A stretch of DNA of 57,930 nt from Oscillospiraceae bacterium (lineage in GTDB: Bacteria; Bacillota; Clostridia; Oscillospirales; CAG-272): the NCBI GenBank assembly GCA_015065005.1, contig SVRE01000006.1:1-57930 (forward strand). The letters are read 5' to 3'. This document shows positions 34,805-42,651 of the stretch, piece after piece (within the stretch, counting starts at the first letter, position 1; every line of letters starts with the position of its first letter). The position numbers were made by a program, and so were the translations under genes. The notes beneath the pieces were generated by a model, which saw only the letters and a list, made by a program, of their open reading frames with translations, ran no database searches and was not told the DNA's origin.

Positions 34805-34833
34805 TTGAAAAAGCGTCAATAATATTTTATAAT
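34805..34833 (+). promoter_or_regulatory. Promoter of murD operon
   Basis: TTGAAA (34805-34810) and TATAAT (34828-34833) are 17 bases apart, 17 bases before the murD start. It probably drives murD, the three M42 genes, the lipoprotein and the cysteine desulfurase. Confidence 0.8.
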
Positions 34834-34850
34834 ATAAGGTAGGTATAAAT

Positions 34851-36140
34851 ATGCTTGACATAAAAAGCGGGGATATTTCTTTAATTGGCTACGGTATTTC
34901 CAACCGCGCCCTTTGTAATTATTTTTTGAAGAAGGGCATTTCCTTAACCGTGCGGTGCCCACAGGAATGTGAGCTTCCTGAAGGGGTCAAGGGGATTTTT
35001 GGAAACGAATATTTAAATGTTACCGAAAAAACTGTTTTTCGCTCCCCGGGTGTGCGCCCGAATTTGATAAATGGGGAGTGTGAAATTTATACCGAAATCG
35101 GTTATGCCCTTGAAAAGGCACCTTCTTTCAAAATCGGCGTAACAGGGTCGGACGGGAAAACCACAACCTCAACCCTTATTTACCGTATGCTTATGCGCGG
35201 TGGCAAAAACGCTTTCCTTTGCGGAAATGTTGGCTCTGCCCTCATCGGCATCGCCGATAAGATAGGTAAGGGCGATTATGTTGTGGCGGAGCTTTCAAGC
35301 TTTCAGCTTTTCGACTGTGCGCCGTTTCTGGATGTTGCGGCAGTTACAAATATTACCGAAAACCATCTTGATTGGCATAAGGATATTTCTGAATACATAA
35401 GCGCAAAGAAAAATATAGTCAAAAACGCAAAATGTGCGGTTCTGAATTATGATGACCCTGTCGTGCGCAACTTTGAGTGTAAGAATAAGGTTTATTTTTC
35501 TTTGCGGGACTGTACTGACAAATTAAATAGCGGCTTTGATTTTGTACATGTTGTAAACGGGCAGGTGTGCTATAATGACGTGCATCTTTTTCCTGTTTCC
35601 CGCATTTGTCTGCGCGGTGATTTCAATGTGCAAAATGTGCTTTGCGCCGTTGGTTGCGTCTATAAGATTACAGGTAAAGCACCTGTGTGGCGTGTCGCCG
35701 GTGAGTTTTGCGGCGTGGATAACCGTATGCAGATAATTGATACCGTAAACGGTGTAACCTTTGTTAATTCCGCTATTGATTCAACCCCTTCAAGAACTGT
35801 GAAAACCTTGGGTGCCTTCCCTTTAAATCGGGTTTGCTGCATTCTTGGCGGGTATGACAAAAATTTAAGCTACGGATGTCTTGAGGGCGTTTTAAGCCAA
35901 GTAAAGTCAGTTGTGCTTTGCGGTGAAAATAAGGACAAAATTTCTGCCTGTGTCAAAAGGCAAGCAATAAAAGTAAATACGCTTGGCGAGGCGGTTTTGG
36001 CGGCTTATAAATCAGCCGCACACGGGGATTTTGTAATTCTTTCCCCGGCTTCTGCCAGCTTTGATATGTTTAAAAATTATAAGGAAAAGGCTAACTGCTT
36101 TAAGGAGCTTGTTAGAGGTTTGAAAAATGGAGAGAATTAA
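34851..36140 (+). CDS. murD: UDP-N-acetylmuramoylalanine--D-glutamate ligase
   Basis: A 429-residue Mur ligase that adds D-glutamate to UDP-MurNAc-L-Ala. The ATP loop is GSDGKTTT (99-106, K103), the central domain has ELSSFQL and NITENHLDWH, and the C-terminal domain starts near CGVDNRMQII. It is full length. It stands apart from the usual mra/mur cluster and overlaps the first M42 peptidase gene by 14 bases. ATG 34851 is preceded by AAGGTAGG. Confidence 0.93.
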   Translation: MLDIKSGDISLIGYGISNRALCNYFLKKGISLTVRCPQECELPEGVKGIFGNEYLNVTEKTVFRSPGVRPNLINGECEIYTEIGYALEKAPSFKIGVTGSDGKTTTSTLIYRMLMRGGKNAFLCGNVGSALIGIADKIGKGDYVVAELSSFQLFDCAPFLDVAAVTNITENHLDWHKDISEYISAKKNIVKNAKCAVLNYDDPVVRNFECKNKVYFSLRDCTDKLNSGFDFVHVVNGQVCYNDVHLFPVSRICLRGDFNVQNVLCAVGCVYKITGKAPVWRVAGEFCGVDNRMQIIDTVNGVTFVNSAIDSTPSRTVKTLGAFPLNRVCCILGGYDKNLSYGCLEGVLSQVKSVVLCGENKDKISACVKRQAIKVNTLGEAVLAAYKSAAHGDFVILSPASASFDMFKNYKEKANCFKELVRGLKNGEN

Positions 36141-37152
36141 AAATACCTTGATGGAGCTTTGCCGTGAAATGACAGTTTCCGGCTATGAGTATCGTGCAGA
36201 GGGGAAAATCAGAGCGCTTTGCGGCGATATTTTTGATGAGATTAAGTGTGACCCTATGGGCAATTTCGTTTTGGTTAAAAAGTCAAAGCTGCAAAATGCG
36301 CCCAAGCTTTTAATTGACGGGCACTTTGACACTGTTGGCATGATGGTAACGGACATTAAAAAGGGTGGATTTTTAAGTGTTGTAAATATTGGCGGCTTGG
36401 ACACACGTGTTCTTCCCGCTACTGAGGTGACCGTTTACGGAAAACAGGAAATTTACGGTCTTGTTACATCAACTCCGCCACATTTAAGACGCGCAGGGGC
36501 AGACTCTGTGCCTAAGCTTGAGGAGCTTTATATTGACACGGGCTACTCCAAGGAGGAGCTTGAAAAAATTGTCAGCATCGGTGACCCTGTTGGATACAGA
36601 TACGTATTTACCGAAATGAATGACGGCTATGTTACAACCTCGGGTCTTGATGACAAGGCTTGTGTTTGCGGTATAATCGAGGCAATAAGAGATATTGATG
36701 TAAGTCAGCTTAAATATGATGTTTATGTTACAATATCTGCTCAGGAGGAAACGGGCAAAAACGGAAGTGCCAGGGCCGCCTTTGGCATTGAGCCTGATAT
36801 TGCTATTATTACAGACGTTAATTTTGCAAGCGGTGACGGTACACCCGATTATGAATGCATCAAGTGCAAGGGTGGGGCAAGCGTAGATATTTCCTCGTTG
36901 ACTGACAGAAGGCTGACAAGGGCTATAATTAAGCTTCTTTCCGAAAAGGGAATAAAGCACCAGATAATTTGCGAGCCGGGTAGGACCTACACCAATAATG
37001 AGGGTATGCTTGTCAGCGGACGCGGGGTAAGGACTGCTGTTATAAGCGTTCCCCTTAAGAATATGCACACCCCATGTGAAACTGTTAATTTAGAGGACAT
37101 TAAGAGCCTTAAGGAAATATTGAGTGCTGTTATGTATGAGGAGAATTTATGA
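36127..37152 (+). CDS. M42-family metallopeptidase, first of three
   Basis: A 341-residue member of the M42 glutamyl/deblocking aminopeptidase family. The two-metal ligands are visible: H and D of DGHFDTVG, D of GLDDKAC, the Glu pair of AQEETG, D of TDVNF and H of MHTPCE. The first motif reads HFDT, as in the related M20 family, rather than the HMDE of its two neighbours. It removes N-terminal residues from short peptides in the cytosol, probably as a dodecameric cage. Its start overlaps the murD end; the next gene overlaps it by four bases. Confidence 0.88.
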   Translation: MERIKNTLMELCREMTVSGYEYRAEGKIRALCGDIFDEIKCDPMGNFVLVKKSKLQNAPKLLIDGHFDTVGMMVTDIKKGGFLSVVNIGGLDTRVLPATEVTVYGKQEIYGLVTSTPPHLRRAGADSVPKLEELYIDTGYSKEELEKIVSIGDPVGYRYVFTEMNDGYVTTSGLDDKACVCGIIEAIRDIDVSQLKYDVYVTISAQEETGKNGSARAAFGIEPDIAIITDVNFASGDGTPDYECIKCKGGASVDISSLTDRRLTRAIIKLLSEKGIKHQIICEPGRTYTNNEGMLVSGRGVRTAVISVPLKNMHTPCETVNLEDIKSLKEILSAVMYEENL

Positions 37153-38189
37153 AAGAGCTGTTAAAGGAGCTTTCCCTGGCATTTGGCCCCAGCGGCTGTG
37201 AGGACGGGGTAAGAGAAATAATAAAGAGCTATTTAATGGCAAATATGCCGACAGATAGCGAGATTTTTGAAGACAAAAGTGGCGGAATATATCTCCATAT
37301 CAAGGGAGAGGGCAAGCCTAAGCTAATGGTTTGCGCCCATATGGATGAGGTTGGCTTTATGGTGACGCATATTGAGGAAAACGGTCTTTTAAGGTTTGGC
37401 TGCGTTGGCGGCATTGACCCCATTGTGTTGACCGCAAAGCGCGTTGTGTTCGAAAGCGGACATAAGGGCAGCATTATTGCAAAGCCTGTACACCTTTTGT
37501 CCGAGGGTGAAAAGGATAAAAGACCTAAGGTTGAAAATATGCTTATTGATATTGGGGCAAACAGCCGAAATGAGGCGGAGAAGCTTACCTTTGTCGGTGA
37601 GTTTTTCACCTTTGATTCCGATTATGTTGAGTACGGAGAGGGCTTTGTTAAGTGTAAGGCCCTTGATGATCGCCTTGGCTGCGCTATAATGTGCAAGGTG
37701 ATAAGCGATATTAAAAACGGTGATTTGAGCTGCGAATACGATTTGTATTTTGCCTTTACCTGCCGTGAGGAGGTTGGGTTTTCAGGCGCTCTTGGCGCAA
37801 CTGAAATGATAAAGCCTGACTATGCGGTTGTAATCGAGTCAAAGGCGGTGGCAGATGTATTTGGCGTTAGTGACCAAAAGAAGGTTTGTATTCTTGGTGA
37901 CGGTGCAATAGTTTCCTTTGCGGACCTTGGCACTATCTATGACAGGGATTTTACAAGGCACGTAATGGACCTTTGCGAGAGGAATGAAATTAAATATCAG
38001 GTGCATAGGGTTATTTCAGGCGGAAATGACTCAAGGCATATTCAAACAAATGCGGGTGGCTGCCGTGTTGCCTTGCTGTCTGCAGCTTCAAGGTATATAC
38101 ACTCCCCGGCTGATGTTGTTCATTATGATGACCTTGACGCTATTTACAAGGCGCTTTCACAAGTAATTGCTAACGGAGAGAGGAAATAA
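37149..38189 (+). CDS. M42-family metallopeptidase, second of three
   Basis: A 346-residue M42 peptidase. Metal and catalytic residues appear in CAHMDEVGFMV, ALDDRLGCA, CREEVGFSGA, VIESKAVAD and IHSPADV. In place of the usual aspartate late in the fold it has glutamate (VIES), which also occurs in active members. It shares about the same layout as its neighbours but is clearly diverged from them. It starts with an ATGA overlap on the previous gene and lies two bases before the third copy. Confidence 0.9.
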   Translation: MKELLKELSLAFGPSGCEDGVREIIKSYLMANMPTDSEIFEDKSGGIYLHIKGEGKPKLMVCAHMDEVGFMVTHIEENGLLRFGCVGGIDPIVLTAKRVVFESGHKGSIIAKPVHLLSEGEKDKRPKVENMLIDIGANSRNEAEKLTFVGEFFTFDSDYVEYGEGFVKCKALDDRLGCAIMCKVISDIKNGDLSCEYDLYFAFTCREEVGFSGALGATEMIKPDYAVVIESKAVADVFGVSDQKKVCILGDGAIVSFADLGTIYDRDFTRHVMDLCERNEIKYQVHRVISGGNDSRHIQTNAGGCRVALLSAASRYIHSPADVVHYDDLDAIYKALSQVIANGERK

Positions 38190-38191
38190 AA

Positions 38192-39169
38192 ATGATAGAT
38201 TTGTTAAAAAAGCTTATGTTTACCTGCGGGGTTTCCGGCAGAGAGGATAAGATAAGAGAAGTAATTAAAAAAGAGGTTGAGCCTTATGCGGATGAAATTA
38301 TCACCGATCCTGTGGGCAACCTTATTGTAAGAAAAAAGGGTAATGGCAAAAAGATAATGTTTTGCGCCCATATGGATGAAATCGGCTTCTTTGCCACATA
38401 TATTGATGAAAGCGGCTATATCAAGGTAAGCGGTATTGGCGGTATCAATCCTGTTTCTGCCGCATTTGGTGAGGTCGTTTCGGAAAGCGGAGTTTACGGC
38501 GTTTTAGTGCCTGAGGACTCAAAAGAAACGCCAAAGCTTGAAAATATGTATATTGATATTGGTGCAAAGAGCAAAAAGCAGGCAGAAAAGAGCGTTAAAA
38601 TCGGAGATTGCTTTGTTTGTGCGCCTAAAATCAGAAAGCTTCTTGGCAGCAGATATATTGGCAGACCCTTTGATGACAGGGTTGGCTGTGCTATTTTAAT
38701 AGAGGCGCTTAAGAATGTAAAGAAAACAGAAAACGACCTTTATTTTGTCTTCTCCACACAGGAGGAGGTAGGTGGCCGTGGCTCAAAGCCTGTATCATAC
38801 ACGGTGTCTCCTGATGTGGGAATTGCCCTTGATGTAACAGGCACAGGGGACAAGCCGGGCAGTAAGCCTATGGCGGTTAAAATCGGCGGCGGTTGCACAA
38901 TTAAAATTAAGGATTCGGGAGTTATTTCCTCTCCCCGCTTAGTTAACAAAATGAAGGAAATAGCGGAAAATAACAAGGTTAAATATCAAAGTGAGATATT
39001 GCTTTACGGTGGTACAGATGCATCAAGCATGCAGGTTGCGGGCCACGGTGCGGAGGTTAGTGCAATTTCAATCCCAACAGCATTTATACACTCCGGTGTG
39101 GAAATGATTGATATGGCAGACGTTAAAGAGGCAGTTAAGCTGACAGCCTGTCTTGCCGAGAATTTATAA
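38192..39169 (+). CDS. M42-family metallopeptidase, third of three
   Basis: A 325-residue M42 peptidase with intact motifs: CAHMDEIGFF, FDDRVGCAIL, TQEEVGGRGS, ALDVTGTGDKPG (Asp) and IHSGVEM (His). Of the three it is closest to the textbook M42 form, like YsdC or PepA-type glutamyl aminopeptidase. It likely trims acidic or blocked N-termini. Position in an operon with murD and two paralogues suggests processing of peptides from cell-wall or protein turnover, an inference. Confidence 0.9.
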   Translation: MIDLLKKLMFTCGVSGREDKIREVIKKEVEPYADEIITDPVGNLIVRKKGNGKKIMFCAHMDEIGFFATYIDESGYIKVSGIGGINPVSAAFGEVVSESGVYGVLVPEDSKETPKLENMYIDIGAKSKKQAEKSVKIGDCFVCAPKIRKLLGSRYIGRPFDDRVGCAILIEALKNVKKTENDLYFVFSTQEEVGGRGSKPVSYTVSPDVGIALDVTGTGDKPGSKPMAVKIGGGCTIKIKDSGVISSPRLVNKMKEIAENNKVKYQSEILLYGGTDASSMQVAGHGAEVSAISIPTAFIHSGVEMIDMADVKEAVKLTACLAENL

Positions 39170-39180
39170 GGAGAAACAAA

Positions 39181-39747
39181 ATGAAAAGATTTGTAGCCAT
39201 AGCGCTTCTTCTTGCACTGTGCTTTTGCCTGTTTTCCTGTGATGAGGACATAGTGCCTGACGGGATGAAGCCCGCATCAGATACAGACATAGTTGACTAT
39301 AAGCTCTACGTGCCTGAGGAATGGATAGTTTCTGAGGCTGGGAGGGCAACAACCCAGGCATTTGCATCAGAGGGGGATAGGACAAATATCCTTGTAATGC
39401 AGTGGAATATTACAGATAACACCAAAACAGTAGCTGATTGGTGGGAAAAGGAATATAAGCCGCAGGTGTTTACCACAGGTGCGGTGCAGGACCATAAGAT
39501 ACTTTCAGAGGGTGAGGAAATGCTCCTTGACTCAAAGCCCGCTTACAGGTACGTATATACAGGAAAAATAGGCGATTCTTACTTTAAGTATGATGTAATT
39601 GCCTGCGTAACACAGGGCAGCATTTATGTAATCCAGCTTACCTATATGCAGGATGCGGTGAAGGAAGGGGAGGAAATCACCTTTAAAACCGAGGAAAAGC
39701 ATAAGGAATCTGTAAAGAAAATTATTGATAACTTTAAGTTTGAGTGA
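39181..39747 (+). CDS. Lipoprotein of unknown function
   Basis: A 188-residue lipoprotein with lipobox LFSC (cysteine near residue 20). The mature part begins with an acidic stretch and then has a compact domain (YKLYVPEEWIVSEAGR, VADWWEKEYKPQ, KPAYRYVYTGKIGDSYFKYDV, IYVIQLTYM) that resembles PsbP/DUF1795-like folds. No enzymatic motif is seen. It follows the third M42 gene by 11 bases (GGAGA site) and precedes the cysteine desulfurase by one base. Confidence 0.75.
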   Translation: MKRFVAIALLLALCFCLFSCDEDIVPDGMKPASDTDIVDYKLYVPEEWIVSEAGRATTQAFASEGDRTNILVMQWNITDNTKTVADWWEKEYKPQVFTTGAVQDHKILSEGEEMLLDSKPAYRYVYTGKIGDSYFKYDVIACVTQGSIYVIQLTYMQDAVKEGEEITFKTEEKHKESVKKIIDNFKFE

Positions 39748-39748
39748 T

Positions 39749-40912
39749 ATGAACGAGATTTATTTTGATAACAGTGCCACAACAAAAATAAGCGAAGGCG
39801 CTAAAAATAAAATGATAGAGGTAATGGACTGTTGCTTTGGCAACCCATCCTCCTTACATAAGGTGGGCTTGGCGGCTGAAAAGGCGGTTAGCGAGGCGAG
39901 GAATATAATTCTTACAAGCCTTGGTGTAAACCGTGGCGTTAAGGGCGAATTGATTTTTACCTCAGGGGGAACCGAGTCCAATAATATTGCAATCTTAGGC
40001 TCTGTTTATTCAAAGCAAAGGAAGGGCAACGAAAGGATTTTAACCACACAGGGTGAGCATTCTTCTGTTGAAAACGTCCTTCTTCAGCTTGAAAAAAGCG
40101 GCTTTGAGGTGTTACGTGTGCCAACCAAAAACGGTGAGCTGGACCTTGATTTTATAAGGAAAAATGCAAAGGGCTGTATTCTTGCAAGCTTTATGCACGT
40201 AAACAATGAAACAGGCGCATTGTATGATGTTAAAAGTGCCTTTGATATAGTAAGGGAGCAATCCCCGGGTGCGGTTTGCCACAGTGACTGTGTGCAATCC
40301 TATATGAAGGTGAAGTTTAACAAAAGAACCTTAGGGGCTGATTTAATCTCTTTAAGCGCTCATAAAATCAACGGTGCTAAGGGCGTGGGGGCTTTATATA
40401 TCGACCCCAATATAATCAAAACAAAAAGGATAGTGCCAATTGTTTACGGCGGCGGACAGGAAAATAATTTCCGCTCGGGTACGGAAAACGTGTACGGAAT
40501 TTGCGCCTTTGGTCAAGCCGCGCGTGAGCATTATGCAAGGCTTAACGATGAAATTGCAGAAATGCAGGAGCTAAAGAATTACATAATAAGCGGTCTTGAA
40601 AAAATAGATGGCTTACAGGTTAATAAGCCTGTAAAAGGTGCGCCGCATATTATAAACGTAACCGCAAATGGCATAAGGAGTGAAACAATGCTGCACTTTT
40701 TGTCATCCCTTGGTATTTACGTGTCAAGCGGCTCAGCCTGCTCATCAAATACCACACCAAAGGCAAGCCCTGTGCTTATTGCCTTTGGCTTAAGTAATGA
40801 CCGTGCAGACAGCTCCATACGAATAAGCCTTTGCCCGCAAAACACAAAGGAAGATGCGGATGCGCTTTTTATGGGCATTAAGGAGGCTGTTTCCCGCTTG
40901 GCAAAAAAGTAA
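39749..40912 (+). CDS. Cysteine desulfurase (NifS/IscS type)
   Basis: A 387-residue class V aminotransferase-fold PLP enzyme that takes sulfur from cysteine for Fe-S clusters or thiolated tRNA. It has the typical start NEIYFDNSATT, FTSGGTESNN, the Schiff-base lysine K206 (SAHKINGAKG) and the sulfur-carrying C331 on the loop SGSACSSNT. The ATG at 39749 comes one base after the preceding stop and gives the normal NifS N-terminus; eight extra in-frame codons upstream are not conserved. No iscU or thiI follows, although thiI-type genes often do in Clostridia. Confidence 0.92.
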   Translation: MNEIYFDNSATTKISEGAKNKMIEVMDCCFGNPSSLHKVGLAAEKAVSEARNIILTSLGVNRGVKGELIFTSGGTESNNIAILGSVYSKQRKGNERILTTQGEHSSVENVLLQLEKSGFEVLRVPTKNGELDLDFIRKNAKGCILASFMHVNNETGALYDVKSAFDIVREQSPGAVCHSDCVQSYMKVKFNKRTLGADLISLSAHKINGAKGVGALYIDPNIIKTKRIVPIVYGGGQENNFRSGTENVYGICAFGQAAREHYARLNDEIAEMQELKNYIISGLEKIDGLQVNKPVKGAPHIINVTANGIRSETMLHFLSSLGIYVSSGSACSSNTTPKASPVLIAFGLSNDRADSSIRISLCPQNTKEDADALFMGIKEAVSRLAKK

Positions 40913-40984
40913 TGCAAAGGGGAACCCTTGACAAAAAATGTAATATAGAACTGTATTTTCAAAGCTAATAGAGTGAATATATTA

Positions 40985-41019
40985 AAAAATGACAGAGAAG
41001 GCTTTTCTCTGTCATTTTT
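40985..41019. terminator. Bidirectional terminator
   Basis: AAAAATGACAGAGAA (40985-40999) pairs with TTCTCTGTCATTTTT (41005-41019) over a short GGCTT loop. It closes the murD operon and the convergent ECF unit. Confidence 0.93.
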
Positions 41020-41020
41020 G

Positions 41021-41560
41021 TTATAAGATATTTATTTGTTTTGAAAGCTTTATTAAAAGCTCCTTTAGTGGGATAATAAGCAAGCCTGCAACCAGGTTGC
41101 CTGCGGCGTGCACCAGGTCAAAGGGAAAGCCTGCTATAATCCATGCTATTGTTTGCTTAAAGCCAAAGCCGAACATTATGGCTTGTGCAGGCGCATAAAG
41201 CGTACCAAAGGCTAATCCGTATAGGGCGCATACCGTTGTATAGACAAAAACTCCCACACGGGGTGCCATTTTTTGAGGTAAAAGCATGGTTATGCCCCAC
41301 AAAATTGTCCATATATAAAGATAGGGTATCCACCACATATTAAAGCCCGCATATAGCCCGTTTAATACCACGTACACATAAATTGGGATAAGCGCCTTTT
41401 TCCTGTAAACTAAGGTAAAGGTCATTGTAAGCATTCCAAGCAAATGTATGTTGGGTAGCGCCTCCATTATAACCTTAGAGCAAAACATTATTGACCCAAG
41501 CATAGAAAAAACGCACATTTCCGCAATGGTTAGCTTGCTTGTTTGAAATCTACTTCTCAC
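41021..41560 (-). CDS. ECF transporter S component (cobalamin/CbrT-like)
   Basis: A 179-residue membrane protein with about five or six hydrophobic helices and the S-component start (FQTSKLTIAEMCVFSMLGSIMF, then PNIHLLGMLTMTFTLVYRKKALIPIYVYV). It would bind a vitamin and dock to an EcfA-EcfA'-EcfT energising module. The end of ecfT lies at the right edge of the window. A DUF4430 lipoprotein overlaps its start by 11 bases. DUF4430 resembles the cobalamin-binding C-terminal domain of transcobalamin/intrinsic factor, so cobalamin or a similar corrinoid is the likeliest cargo. Cargo is inferred, not shown. Confidence 0.78.
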   Translation of the reverse strand: MRSRFQTSKLTIAEMCVFSMLGSIMFCSKVIMEALPNIHLLGMLTMTFTLVYRKKALIPIYVYVVLNGLYAGFNMWWIPYLYIWTILWGITMLLPQKMAPRVGVFVYTTVCALYGLAFGTLYAPAQAIMFGFGFKQTIAWIIAGFPFDLVHAAGNLVAGLLIIPLKELLIKLSKQINIL

Positions 41561-42050
41561 GGGATAGCTTATATGTTGTTCCGTTTACTATGTCAGTTGA
41601 GTCAACGCCGCTCATAGCATAGTTTCCGTCTATGTAAAATGCCCAGTAGGTTTTGTCAACATTCCAATCGGCAACAATGCCGTTTACCTTGTTAATGTAA
41701 ATACCCGGGTTGCCGGGTGTGCCCTGTAAAAGGTTAAGCTCCAAAAGCGCATCACCAACAGTTTTGGCATTGGTTTTAATTGTGAAGGTGATGGATTTAC
41801 CCTCTGCCGCAAATTCTAAGGTGAAGGTCTTTTCTCCTTCTCCCAAGGCTGTGTCCTTACGGTAGATAGCATTTGCCCACAAGCCCTGCGCCGGGATTTC
41901 ACTCTCGGTGTCAGTACCGTTGTCACCGCTGCCTACTGTGCTGCTTTGCGTGTTCGCTGATGGGGTTTCACACTCATCATCACAGGAAACCACAAAAGCA
42001 AGTGTGAGTGTTAGCATTAATGCTAAGATGATTAAACTGATTTTCTTCAT
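41550..42050 (-). CDS. DUF4430 (transcobalamin-like) lipoprotein
   Basis: A 166-residue lipoprotein: lipobox VVSC, then a Ser/Thr/Gly-rich spacer and one DUF4430 domain (TFTIKTNAKTVGDALLELNL, GIYINKVNGIVADWNVDKTY, WAFYIDGNYAMSGVD). This domain resembles the C-terminal half of vertebrate cobalamin carriers and is common beside cobalamin-type ECF S components. It probably captures ligand outside the cell for the S component encoded next. The start follows AAGGAGG, which is partly paired in a hairpin (42061-42084) of the structured leader. Confidence 0.82.
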   Translation of the reverse strand: MKKISLIILALMLTLTLAFVVSCDDECETPSANTQSSTVGSGDNGTDTESEIPAQGLWANAIYRKDTALGEGEKTFTLEFAAEGKSITFTIKTNAKTVGDALLELNLLQGTPGNPGIYINKVNGIVADWNVDKTYWAFYIDGNYAMSGVDSTDIVNGTTYKLSREK

Positions 42051-42060
42051 TTGAAAATCC

Positions 42061-42195
42061 TCCTTAAATGTGTTTTCACATAAGGATAAAACAAAATAGC
42101 TCTTCTTGAAAAAACGAAATCGCCCTTTAAAAAAGGGCGATAATAAACACGTGTCCGCATAAAATCTGTTAAATTATAAACAGATGCGTTTCTTT
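42061..42195 (-). promoter_or_regulatory. Structured leader of the ECF/DUF4430 operon with terminator and ribosome-site hairpin
   Basis: Reading on the minus strand there are three stems before the start at 42050. The first is a long imperfect stem (CGCATCTGTT with AACAG and ATGCG, about 42187-42156). The second is an intrinsic terminator, ATCGCCCTTT with AAAGGGCGAT (42141-42119), followed by TTTCGTTTTTT. The third is a hairpin (CTTATGTG with CACATTTAAG) that covers the first bases of AAGGAGG. Such an order suggests control of the operon by attenuation or by access to the ribosome site. I could not match it to cobalamin, TPP, SAM, THF, preQ1 or other riboswitch consensuses. Confidence 0.5.
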
Positions 42196-42268
42196 GTGTA
42201 ACCGTAGCCTCTTCCTTGCCCAAGAGCTAAATGTAGTCACAAAGGGATAAGCATTCCGACTTATAGTG

Positions 42269-42549
42269 TAGCCACAGTATACCCAATCGAACCCGATTTG
42301 GAGCGATAAATAAAGCCTTATGCTACAACGAAAAAATCTTGCCGATTTTTAATCGCCTGCGCTTTTTTGTTTTGCCTAAGCCTCTATTTATTCGCTCTAA
42401 ATTTGCGAAGCAATCTATTCGCACATAATAGGCGAGGGGATTTCAATAGAGAAAGACGCAGACATATAAAAATATTTCAAGGCTTTATCTGTTGGAAGGC
42501 GCCGTCTATTTTGCGCGATAGACGGGTTCGACTGGGTATACTGCGGCTA
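42269..42549 (-). mobile_element. MITE-like element, copy B, with 26-base terminal inverted repeats
   Basis: 281 noncoding bases bounded by TAGCCACAGTATACCC plus AATCGAACCC (42269-42294) and its inverse GGGTTCGACTGGGTATACTG plus CGGCTA (42524-42549), 24 of 26 bases matching. The interior is the same sequence as 19122-19368 in the opposite orientation. Ends of TA are compatible with the TA target of IS630/Tc1-type MITEs, but no transposase of that kind is in the window. The internal 65-codon open frame shared with copy A has no start or ribosome site of note. Confidence 0.8.
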
Positions 42550-42606
42550 GCCAAAAAGCACCCCCGATAACCAGCCTGAAAAGTGATATTACGGTACTTT
42601 TTGGCT
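42549..42606. repeat. Inverted repeat abutting the MITE
   Basis: AGCCAAAAAGCACC (42549-42562) faces GGTACTTTTTGGCT (42593-42606) with 13 of 14 bases paired and a 30-base loop. The left arm is part of the sequence shared with the flank of copy A (GCTTTTTGGCTAGCC at 19122). It lies just before the small-gene cluster. The stretch 42607-42651 otherwise holds only the GGAGG site of that cluster. Confidence 0.75.
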
Positions 42607-42651
42607 ATGTCTGCATATTATGATAATACAATCTTATGGAGGTGCGAGTAA

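Noticed and set aside
40928-41019. A possible small RNA: TTGACA at 40928 followed by the terminator at 40985
   Set aside because: No convincing -10 lies at 16-18 bases, and the hairpin is explained as the shared terminator of two convergent operons.
42100-42270. A B12 riboswitch before the DUF4430/ECF genes
   Set aside because: I looked for the B12 box and the conserved core and did not find them. The leader is reported instead as an unassigned structured element.
19180-42545. A shared open frame of about 65 codons (LSLYLFALNLRSNLF, then FAHNRRGDF) inside both copies of the dispersed repeat
   Set aside because: It has no ribosome site, its upstream frame differs between the copies because of a one-base indel, and the base changes show no preference for silent positions. 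It is most likely an accidental open frame in a noncoding repeat.
42524-42549. tRNA-like GGGTTCGA motif in the MITE end
   Set aside because: No cloverleaf can be drawn around it, and the same bases occur inverted at the other end, so they are part of the terminal inverted repeat.
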